Below are positions 1-5,342 of a stretch of 5,342 nucleotides of DNA, one piece after another. Each line of letters begins with the position of its first letter. Positions within the stretch are counted from its first letter, which is position 1. Below the pieces are notes generated by a model that searched no databases, had not been told where the DNA came from, and saw only the letters and a list, made by a program, of their open reading frames with translations. The stretch lies in contig DRLF01000141.1 of assembly GCA_011051425.1 (NCBI GenBank), positions 1 to 5,342 on the forward strand, written 5' to 3'. The position numbers and the translations under genes were made by a program. This DNA comes from Thiolapillus brandeum. Lineage in GTDB: Bacteria; Pseudomonadota; Gammaproteobacteria; Chromatiales; Chromatiaceae.

Positions 1-129
1 AACGGTGGTCACGGCGGCTCCACGGCAGCGCCGGTGGCAAAGAAGGTGATGGATGCCTGGCTGCTGGGAGACGGCGGGCCGCTGTCTGCCCAGACGGTGA
101 AGAAGCCTGCCGGCGGAGGCGTGAATTGA
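1..129 (+). CDS. mrdA: Penicillin-binding protein 2 (peptidoglycan D,D-transpeptidase), C-terminal end only
   Basis: Frame 1 is open from the first base and ends at TGA 127-129, giving the last 42 residues of a longer protein. The tail starts [20 protein letters not shown], which matches the C-terminal edge of class B PBP2 transpeptidase domains, where an (E)NGG motif on the last strand is followed by a helix of the type [13 protein letters not shown]. The final ~18 residues (Gly/Pro/Lys-rich) look like the variable tail of the family. PBP2 is an inner-membrane protein whose periplasmic domain crosslinks new glycan strands during cell elongation, working as a pair with RodA. RodA is encoded directly downstream and overlaps it by 4 bp. 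The SxxK, SxN and KTG motifs lie outside the window, so catalytic integrity cannot be judged. The identification rests on this short tail plus the mrdA-rodA context. Confidence 0.9.
   Translation, partial: NGGHGGSTAAPVAKKVMDAWLLGDGGPLSAQTVKKPAGGGVN
115..119 (+). promoter_or_regulatory. Shine-Dalgarno site for rodA, inside the end of mrdA
   Basis: A perfect GGAGG lies in the mrdA tail and ends 6 nt before the TTG at 126. It is the strongest ribosome binding site in the window and decides the rodA start. The only later standard start codon near the N-terminus, ATG at 207, has no purine-rich sequence in front of it. Confidence 0.75.
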
Positions 130-1265
130 ATCCTGCGAGCCGTTCTCCCAGTGGGCTACCGCCCAGTGAACCCGCCCAGCACCGCGGGCTGCTGGCGCGC
201 GTCCACATGGACCTTCCCCTGCTCACCGGGCTGTTGCTGCTCTGCGCTTATGGCCTGGTGATCCTGTACTCGGCTTCGGGGGAGAACCTGCATCAGGTGG
301 AGCGGCAGGCGATTCGCCTGCTCATAGCTTTCGGCGTCATGTTCTTCCTCGCCCAGGTGCATCCCCATACGCTGCGCCGCTGGAGTCCCTGGCTGTATGG
401 CATCGGTGTCTCTCTGCTGGTGGCGGTGCTGGTGGCCGGCGTGGTGGGCAAGGGCGCACAGCGCTGGCTGGACCTGGGCTTCATGCGCTTTCAGCCGTCA
501 GAGCTGGTGAAGCTGGCCGCGCCCATGATGCTGGCCTGGTACCTGTCCAGCAAGCCGCTGCCGCCCAACTGGAAATACCTGCTGATCAGCCTGCTGCTGC
601 TCCTGGTGCCGGTGCTGATGATCGCCAAGCAGCCCGACCTGGGCACTGCCATCCTGGTCGCCAGCAGCGGACTGTTCGTGCTGTTCCTGGCGGGTATCAG
701 CTGGCGGCTGATCATCGTCATGGGCCTGCTGGCGGCGGCGGCTGCCCCCGTCGTCTGGTATCTGATGCACGATTACCAGCGGGCGCGGGTGCTCACCTTT
801 CTCAACCCGGAAAGTGATCCCCTGGGCGCGGGATACCACATCATCCAGTCCAAGATCGCCATCGGCTCCGGCGGCATCTACGGCAAGGGCTGGCTCAACG
901 GCACCCAGTCCCAGCTGGAGTTCCTGCCGGAACGTCACACGGATTTCATCTTCGCCGTGCTGGGTGAGGAGTTCGGCCTGGTGGGTGTCCTGCTGCTGCT
1001 GGCGATCTTTCTGTTCATCATCCTGCGGGGCCTGTATATCGCCTCCCAGGCCCAGGACAGCTACAGCCGGCTGCTGGCCGGGGCACTCATCCTGGTATTT
1101 TTTGTCTATCTGTTTGTCAATGCCGGCATGGTGAGCGGTATGCTGCCGGTGGTCGGGGTGCCTTTGCCCCTGGTGAGCTATGGCGGAACCTCGCTGGTGA
1201 CCTTGATGGCGGGTTTCGGTATGCTCATGTCCATCCACACACACAGGAAACTGCTGCCCAAATGA
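126..1265 (+). CDS. rodA: RodA, SEDS-family peptidoglycan glycosyltransferase
   Basis: RodA is a polytopic inner-membrane enzyme that polymerises lipid II into glycan strands for sidewall growth, in complex with PBP2. The 379 residues are close to the E. coli length of about 370. Hydrophobic segments run through the protein from residue ~29 to ~370. Recognisable blocks are [11 protein letters not shown] (108-118), RFQPSE (121-126), KQPDLGTA (168-175), [20 protein letters not shown] (231-250) and [14 protein letters not shown] (269-282). D273 in the last block corresponds to the essential Asp of SEDS enzymes. Residues 332-356 (N332 to S356, including P341, G344 and SYGG 351-354) fit the FtsW/RodA/SpoVE signature. 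The [12 protein letters not shown] form indicates RodA rather than FtsW. The TTG start is chosen because GGAGG sits 6 nt upstream and the TTGA overlap with mrdA fits coupling. It gives a 27-residue cytoplasmic leader, somewhat longer than in E. coli. The ATG at 207 would begin almost at the first membrane helix. Confidence 0.96.
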   Translation: MNPASRSPSGLPPSEPAQHRGLLARVHMDLPLLTGLLLLCAYGLVILYSASGENLHQVERQAIRLLIAFGVMFFLAQVHPHTLRRWSPWLYGIGVSLLVAVLVAGVVGKGAQRWLDLGFMRFQPSELVKLAAPMMLAWYLSSKPLPPNWKYLLISLLLLLVPVLMIAKQPDLGTAILVASSGLFVLFLAGISWRLIIVMGLLAAAAAPVVWYLMHDYQRARVLTFLNPESDPLGAGYHIIQSKIAIGSGGIYGKGWLNGTQSQLEFLPERHTDFIFAVLGEEFGLVGVLLLLAIFLFIILRGLYIASQAQDSYSRLLAGALILVFFVYLFVNAGMVSGMLPVVGVPLPLVSYGGTSLVTLMAGFGMLMSIHTHRKLLPK

Positions 1266-2221
1266 AATATGCTCTGCTGCTTCTGCTCCTCAGCCTGCCG
1301 GTATTTGCCCAGGGCAACCCCCAGGTGGACCGGTTTATCCAGCACATGGTCGAGACCCAGGGTTTCGATGCGGACGAGCTGCGCCGGGTGCTGGGCAAGG
1401 CCCACAGGCGGCAGGACATCATCGACCGCATGAACAAGCCTGCGGAAAAGACCCTCAACTGGACCCAGTACCGCAGGATCTTTCTCAAGGACAAGCGTAT
1501 CCGCCAGGGCGTGGCATTCTGGAAGCGCAACCGCCAGGCGTTGCAGAAGGCAGAGAAAGTCTATGGTGTACCGCCCCGCTATGTGGTCGCCATCATCGGT
1601 GTGGAGACCTTCTACGGACGTATCGCGGGCAAGGACAGCGTGCTGGATGCCCTCTATACGCTGGCGTTTCACTATCCCAAGCGCAGCAAGTTCTTTACCG
1701 CCGAACTGGAGAAGTACCTGATACTGGCGCGGGAGGAGAAGCTGGACCCGGTCGTGCCCAGGGGCTCCTATGCAGGCGCCATGGGGCTGGGCCAGTTCAT
1801 GCCCAGCAGCTTTCTTGCCTACGCGGTGGATTTCGACGGCGACGGCAAGCGTGACATCTGGAACAACGAGGCCGATGCCATCGGCAGCGTGGCCAACTAT
1901 TTCGCCCGTCACGGCTGGAAAAAGGGCCTGCCCGTGACCACTCCCGCCCTGTCGGTGCCCGCCAACGCAGAAAAATACGTGAAAGCCGGTCTGAAACCAG
2001 CCTTCAGACTGGGTGAACTGAGAAAAGCCGGCTTGAAGGTGGACAAGGGTTTTGCGGATGATCTGGAGACGGCGCTGATCAGGCTGGTTACGGACAAGGG
2101 GCCCGAGTACTGGGCCGGCTTCAGGAACTTCTATGTCATCACCCGCTACAACCACAGCGAAATGTATGCCATGGCGGTGTACCAGCTGGGTGAGCGCATT
2201 CACGCGGAATATGAAAAATAG
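1262..2221 (+). CDS. mltB: Lytic murein transglycosylase B (MltB/Slt35 family), apparently not lipidated
   Basis: This periplasmic enzyme cleaves the MurNAc-GlcNAc bond of peptidoglycan, leaving 1,6-anhydro-MurNAc ends. The 319-residue product starts with a short signal peptide (K2, then a Leu-rich core 5-10, probable cleavage after VFA at 16). No Cys follows, so there is no lipobox, unlike E. coli MltB, which is a lipoprotein of about 361 residues. The catalytic Glu is E115 in [10 protein letters not shown] (111-120). The substrate-groove motif [17 protein letters not shown] is at 168-184. An EF-hand-like acidic loop, DFDGDGKRD (190-198), matches the calcium site of Slt35 and is followed by the family block [15 protein letters not shown] (205-219). 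The motif [17 protein letters not shown] (293-309) is also typical. The ATG overlaps the rodA stop as ATGA. An AGGA at 1245-1248 is rather far away (13 nt), so translation is probably coupled to rodA. The gene is intact. Confidence 0.95.
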   Translation: MKYALLLLLLSLPVFAQGNPQVDRFIQHMVETQGFDADELRRVLGKAHRRQDIIDRMNKPAEKTLNWTQYRRIFLKDKRIRQGVAFWKRNRQALQKAEKVYGVPPRYVVAIIGVETFYGRIAGKDSVLDALYTLAFHYPKRSKFFTAELEKYLILAREEKLDPVVPRGSYAGAMGLGQFMPSSFLAYAVDFDGDGKRDIWNNEADAIGSVANYFARHGWKKGLPVTTPALSVPANAEKYVKAGLKPAFRLGELRKAGLKVDKGFADDLETALIRLVTDKGPEYWAGFRNFYVITRYNHSEMYAMAVYQLGERIHAEYEK

Positions 2222-3005
2222 GGGGCTGCCCTCTCTTCTGGTCCTGCTGCTCCTGCTGGCGGGCTGCAGCACCCGGACCATGGAATACCCGAACGATGAT
2301 TACGGCCCTGCCCGGCCAGTGGATGTCAGCCATGTCCCGGATGCCGTTCCCCGAGATGAGCCCTACAGCAAGTACGGCAATCCTTCCAGTTACACTGTGC
2401 GCGGCAGGACCTATCATGTGCTGGACACCGGAGAAGGTTACCGGGAAAAAGGACTGGCTTCCTGGTACGGCCTGAAATTTCATGGGCGGCGTACTTCCAG
2501 TGGCGAGGCCTATGACATGTACGCCATGACTGCCGCCCACAAGACCCTGCCCCTGCCCACCTGGGTAAGGGTGACCAACCTGGATAACGGCAGCTCGGTG
2601 GTGGTGAAGGTCAATGACCGTGGGCCTTTCCACAGCGGGCGCATCATCGATCTGTCCTATGCTGCGGCTTCCAGGCTGGGCGTGCTGGGCAAGGGGACGG
2701 CGCCGGTGGAAGTGGTCGCGCTTCAGGTGGAAAAGCCCGCCACCGTGGCGGCAAAGGCTGCCGACGTCCGGCAATTCCCCCTGTGGGTACAGGCTGGTGC
2801 GTTTGCCAGTGAAGCCAATGCGCAGCTGTTGCTGCACCGGCTGGAGGAACAGTCAGGCCTGCAGGGCAGGATCAGGCCCCTGGAGCAGCTTTCCGGCCGT
2901 ATCTACCGTGTGTGGCTGGGGCCGGTCAGCAGCGAGCGGCAACTGCAGCAGCTGACGAAAAAACTGCCCGAATGGGGCATAGAGTCCTACCGCGTAGTAC
3001 AATAA
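2211..3005 (+). CDS. rlpA: RlpA, septal-ring lipoprotein and probable lytic transglycosylase (DPBB + SPOR)
   Basis: The 264-residue product begins with a lipoprotein signal: K2/R4, a Leu-rich core, then the lipobox LAGC with C19 as the lipidated residue. S20 at position +2 suggests outer-membrane sorting. The double-psi beta-barrel domain spans about 80-172 and contains GLASWYG (81-87), HGRRTSSGE (91-99), MTAAHKTLP (106-114) and VNDRGPF (134-140). H110 and D136 have the same spacing as the catalytic H131/D157 pair known in Pseudomonas aeruginosa RlpA, which cleaves glycan strands stripped of stem peptides. A SPOR domain follows (about 190-264, WVQAGAFAS at 192-200). This family binds denuded septal peptidoglycan. 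The linker between the two domains is only ~17 residues, and the protein is shorter than E. coli (~362) or P. aeruginosa (~342) RlpA. The start is fixed by the signal peptide. It lies 11 bp inside mltB with no good Shine-Dalgarno, so coupling to mltB is likely. Confidence 0.95.
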   Translation: MKNRGLPSLLVLLLLLAGCSTRTMEYPNDDYGPARPVDVSHVPDAVPRDEPYSKYGNPSSYTVRGRTYHVLDTGEGYREKGLASWYGLKFHGRRTSSGEAYDMYAMTAAHKTLPLPTWVRVTNLDNGSSVVVKVNDRGPFHSGRIIDLSYAAASRLGVLGKGTAPVEVVALQVEKPATVAAKAADVRQFPLWVQAGAFASEANAQLLLHRLEEQSGLQGRIRPLEQLSGRIYRVWLGPVSSERQLQQLTKKLPEWGIESYRVVQ

Positions 3006-3041
3006 GCCCTTTCTGTCATCATCCAGCCAGTAATCTGATCG

Positions 3042-4178
3042 ATGCGATTGATATTCAAAGCTTTTCTGATTCTTTCATGGTTGTCTGCAGCCCTGCCTGC
3101 ACAAGCGGCTCCCGTGCCGGCCGCGCCGAAGATTGCTGCGACGGGCCATCTGCTGATGGATTACCACAGCGGCGCCATACTGGCGGAGAACAATGCGGGC
3201 AAACGCCTGGAACCGGCCAGCCTGACCAAGATCATGACGGCCTACACGGTTTTCAAGGAGCTGGAGGAAGGCAACATCAGTCTCAACGACCAGGTGCTGG
3301 TGAGCAAGAAGGCCTGGAAGACGCCGGGTTCGCGCATGTTCATCGAAGTGGGCAAGCAGGTCTCGGTGGACGATCTCATTCACGGTATGATCATCGCCTC
3401 GGGCAACGATGCCTGTGTCGCCCTGGCGGAGCATATTGCCGGTAATGAAGAAGCCTTTGCCGCGCTGATGAACAAGCATGTTCTGGAGCTGGGCATGGAA
3501 AACACACACTTCACCAATGCCACCGGCCTGCCGGACCCGAACCACTACACAACGCCGGAAGATATTCTCAAGGTGACCCGGGCCGTCATCCGGGAATTTC
3601 CCCAGTTCTACCCCCTGTATTCCATCAAGGAGTTCACCTACAACGGCATCACCCAGAAGAACCGCAACCGCCTGCTGTGGCGTGACCCCAGCGTGGATGG
3701 CGTGAAGACCGGTCATACCGAGGCGGCGGGTTACTGTCTGGTGACCTCGGCCAAACGGGAAAACATGCGGCTGCTCTCGGTGGTCATGGGCACGGCCAGT
3801 GACAGCGCCCGGGCCAAGGAGAGCCAGACCCTGCTCAACTTCGGTTTCCGCTTCTACCAGACCCACCGGCTGTTCGATGGCGGCGAGACGCTCAAACAGC
3901 TGCGGGTATGGAAAGGGGAAGTGGACAACCTGAACCTGGGGCTGGAGGAGGACCTGTACGTCACCATTCCCAGGGGAAGCTACAACAAGCTGACGGCAAG
4001 GATCCACCTCAAGGACAGCATCATGGCGCCGGTTCCCCGGGGCAAGGTGCTGGGCAAGGTGATCATTGAGCACGACGGCGAGATCATCAAGGAAGTTCCC
4101 CTGGTCGCCCTGCGCGGCGTGCGGGAAGGCGGCATCATCCACAACCTGGTGGACAGTGTGCTGATGATCTTCCAGTAA
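3042..4178 (+). CDS. dacA: D-alanyl-D-alanine carboxypeptidase (PBP5/6 type)
   Basis: This periplasmic low-molecular-weight penicillin-binding protein removes the terminal D-Ala from pentapeptide stems, which limits crosslinking and helps maintain cell shape. The 378-residue product has a signal peptide (R2, K6, hydrophobic core 7-19) with likely cleavage after AQA at 22. The three active-site motifs of peptidase family S11 are present: S60-L-T-K63 (acylated Ser60), S120-G-N122 and K222-T-G224. The C-terminal beta-rich PBP5_C domain spans roughly 275-365 (APVPRGKVLGKV at 329-340). The last ~15 residues (IIHNLVDSVLMIFQ) form a plausible amphipathic membrane-anchoring helix, as in PBP5. An in-frame TGA at 3036-3038, just before the ATG, rules out an earlier start. 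No clear Shine-Dalgarno precedes it. The gene lies 36 nt after rlpA and 23 nt before dat, probably in the same transcript. PBP5 and PBP6 paralogues (dacA/dacC) cannot be separated by sequence alone. Confidence 0.95.
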   Translation: MRLIFKAFLILSWLSAALPAQAAPVPAAPKIAATGHLLMDYHSGAILAENNAGKRLEPASLTKIMTAYTVFKELEEGNISLNDQVLVSKKAWKTPGSRMFIEVGKQVSVDDLIHGMIIASGNDACVALAEHIAGNEEAFAALMNKHVLELGMENTHFTNATGLPDPNHYTTPEDILKVTRAVIREFPQFYPLYSIKEFTYNGITQKNRNRLLWRDPSVDGVKTGHTEAAGYCLVTSAKRENMRLLSVVMGTASDSARAKESQTLLNFGFRFYQTHRLFDGGETLKQLRVWKGEVDNLNLGLEEDLYVTIPRGSYNKLTARIHLKDSIMAPVPRGKVLGKVIIEHDGEIIKEVPLVALRGVREGGIIHNLVDSVLMIFQ

Positions 4179-4201
4179 CCGTTTGTCGCGGGATACGACC
4201 C

Positions 4202-5086
4202 ATGTCTGAACTGATTTATCTGAACGGCGGATTTCTGCCCCAGGAGCAGGCTCATGTCTCTGTCATGGACCGCGGATTCCTGTTTGGTGACGGCGTGTAC
4301 GAGGTTATTCCCGCCTATGCCGGGCTGCCCTTTCGCCTGAAGGAGCATCTGCAGCGTCTCAATGCCAGCCTGGAAGCCATTCGCATGTCACCGCCGCTCA
4401 GTGATGAGCAGTGGCGGGCCGTATTCGGGCAGCTGCTGGCGCAGCGCGGCAATACCGATCAGCAGATCTATCTGCAGGTGACCCGCGGCGCCTACGGCAA
4501 GCGACTGCATGCCATCCCGGAGGAAGTGACGCCCACCGTCATGGCATTCGCCACCGACCTGGCGGTGCGCGACCCGGAACTGGTGAAACAGGGCATGAGC
4601 GTGATCACTCTGGACGATATTCGCTGGGAGCGCTGCAACATCAAGGCTATCACCCTGCTGGCGAACATCCTGTCGCAGCAGCAGGCGCGGGATGAAGGCG
4701 CGCAGGAAGCCATACTGGTGCGTGACGGCCTGGCCAACGAAGGCACCGCTTCCAACCTGTTCATCGTGAAAGAAGGGCTGATCATCACTCCCCCCAAGAG
4801 CCAGCACCTGCTGCCGGGCATCACGCGGGATCTGGTGCTGGAACTGGCCCGGGAAGCGGGCCTCCCCTACGCCGAAGCTAGTATTTCAGTCGCCGAGCTG
4901 GAAAATGCAGAGGAAATCTGGATCACCAGCTCCACCAAGGAAGTGATGCCGGTCACCCGGCTGAACGGCCTCCCGGTTGATAACGGTCATCCCGGCCCCA
5001 TATGGGAGAAAATGGACGCATTGTATGGTGCCTGCAAGGCGCGCCTGCGATTGCGCAATTCTCCACCGGACAACTGTTATGACTGA
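4202..5086 (+). CDS. dat: D-amino-acid transaminase (D-alanine aminotransferase), PLP fold type IV
   Basis: This cytoplasmic PLP enzyme probably interconverts D-Ala + 2-oxoglutarate and pyruvate + D-Glu, linking two D-amino acids of peptidoglycan. The 294-residue product is slightly longer than the Bacillus enzyme (~283). Its N-terminal block MDRGFLFGDGVYEVIPAY (22-39) is typical of class IV D-amino-acid transaminases. K148 in CNIKAITLLANILSQQ is the expected Schiff-base lysine, and E180 in ANEGTASN (178-185) is the residue contacting the pyridine nitrogen. Y33, R101 and H103 line up with the substrate-carboxylate residues Y31, R98 and H100 of the Bacillus enzyme. This argues for D-amino-acid specificity over branched-chain transaminase or aminodeoxychorismate lyase, the other class IV members. 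A weak GGGA (4190-4193) lies 8 nt upstream of the ATG. The last ~15 residues (RLRNSPPDNCYD) look like a non-conserved tail running into ybeD. Substrate specificity is inferred, not proven. Confidence 0.9.
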   Translation: MSELIYLNGGFLPQEQAHVSVMDRGFLFGDGVYEVIPAYAGLPFRLKEHLQRLNASLEAIRMSPPLSDEQWRAVFGQLLAQRGNTDQQIYLQVTRGAYGKRLHAIPEEVTPTVMAFATDLAVRDPELVKQGMSVITLDDIRWERCNIKAITLLANILSQQQARDEGAQEAILVRDGLANEGTASNLFIVKEGLIITPPKSQHLLPGITRDLVLELAREAGLPYAEASISVAELENAEEIWITSSTKEVMPVTRLNGLPVDNGHPGPIWEKMDALYGACKARLRLRNSPPDNCYD

Positions 5087-5342
5087 AACTGAAGAAACCC
5101 GAAAAGAACCCGAAGGCATGGTCTATCCCTGCCGTTTCCGCGTCAAGGCCATGGGTCTGGACGAAGATGATTTCGATGCCCTGGTGGTGCAGATCATCCG
5201 TCGCCACTGCCCGGACATCAGCGAGGGCGCGGTAAGTCTCAAGCCCAGCAAGAACGGAAAATACGTTTCTGTCACCGTGGATATCGAGGCGCAGAGCCGT
5301 GAACATCTCGATGCCATCTATGACGACCTGACCGCCCATGAC
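5079..5342 (+). CDS. ybeD: YbeD-like DUF493 (UPF0250) family protein, 3' end cut by the window
   Basis: An open frame begins at ATG 5079 and runs without a stop to the window edge, giving 88 residues that start MTETEETRKEPEGMVYPCRF. The body resembles E. coli YbeD (87 residues): FRVKAMG, then a helix ending VVQIIRRHCPD, then SLKPSKNGKYVSVTVDIEAQSREHLDAIYDDL, matching the VKPSSKGNYHSVSITI...LYEEL pattern. By that comparison about 6-8 C-terminal residues lie beyond the window. The family is a small cytoplasmic alpha/beta (ferredoxin-like, ACT-like) fold of uncertain function that sits upstream of lipB in many gammaproteobacteria. It overlaps dat by 8 bp, with a weak GGA at 5068-5070 that is 8 nt from the ATG, so coupled translation is likely. 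The N-terminus is acidic and poorly conserved. A start at the internal Met14 (5118) is possible but lacks support. Confidence 0.9.
   Translation, partial: MTETEETRKEPEGMVYPCRFRVKAMGLDEDDFDALVVQIIRRHCPDISEGAVSLKPSKNGKYVSVTVDIEAQSREHLDAIYDDLTAHD

Noticed and set aside
207..209. ATG as an alternative start of rodA
   Set aside because: It has no ribosome binding site and would remove the whole cytoplasmic leader. The TTG at 126 has GGAGG at good spacing.
498..1244. Minus-strand open frame (248 codons) antisense to rodA
   Set aside because: The composition is Gln/His/Asp-rich, as expected from the complement of Leu-rich membrane codons, so it is a shadow rather than a gene.
2133..2210. Possible earlier in-frame start for rlpA at 2133
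   Set aside because: It would put 26 non-conserved residues before the signal peptide and extend the overlap with mltB to 89 bp. The Met at 2211 gives a textbook lipoprotein signal.
1178..2281. Long minus-strand open frame (367 codons) antisense to rodA/mltB
   Set aside because: It is a shadow of mltB in GC-rich DNA. The product is rich in His, Gln and Arg, has no recognisable domain, and lies opposite a clear conserved gene.
2912..3445. Plus-strand open frame bridging the end of rlpA and the start of dacA
   Set aside because: It is out of frame with both conserved genes and has a low-complexity Gly/Gln/Arg translation. It is not needed to explain any gap.
3075..4142. Long minus-strand open frame (355 codons) antisense to dacA
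   Set aside because: It mirrors the dacA reading frame almost exactly and its translation has no family features. The + strand carries all three penicillin-binding motifs.
4185..4199. Small inverted repeat GTCG/CGAC between dacA and dat
   Set aside because: The stem is only 4 bp with a 7-nt loop and no T-tract follows. It is too weak for a terminator and fits chance.

Overview
This window is an ordinary, densely packed stretch of a GC-rich proteobacterial chromosome. It is almost certainly gammaproteobacterial, judged from the gene order and from how closely the translated RodA, DacA and YbeD resemble the enterobacterial and pseudomonad proteins. All genes lie on the + strand. In order they are the 3' end of mrdA (PBP2), rodA, mltB, rlpA, dacA, a class IV PLP aminotransferase (D-amino-acid transaminase, dat), and the 5' part of ybeD (DUF493). 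In related genomes this block is usually followed by lipB and lipA. The genus cannot be read from the sequence.

The first half (1-3005) is the cell-elongation block. PBP2 (transpeptidase) and RodA (SEDS glycosyltransferase) form the core peptidoglycan synthase of the Rod complex. MltB and RlpA are lytic transglycosylases that open glycan strands. These four genes overlap: TTGA for mrdA/rodA, ATGA for rodA/mltB, and 11 bp for mltB/rlpA. This suggests one transcript with coupled translation.

The second half (3042-5342) carries dacA, a D,D-carboxypeptidase that trims the terminal D-Ala from stem peptides. It is followed by dat, which interconverts D-Ala and D-Glu by transamination, and then ybeD, a small conserved protein of poorly defined role. 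Gaps are only 36 and 23 nt, and dat and ybeD overlap by 8 bp. The genes therefore cover synthesis, cleavage and trimming of the wall, plus metabolism of its D-amino acids.

I found no RNA genes, mobile elements, CRISPR arrays, long repeats, convincing promoters or intrinsic terminators. No stretch without a gene exceeds 36 nt. All full-length genes look intact, with their key catalytic residues present. I see no previously undescribed system. The points worth a second look are modest: the TTG start of rodA, a compact RlpA that keeps its catalytic pair, an MltB without a lipobox, and the placement of dat next to dacA.
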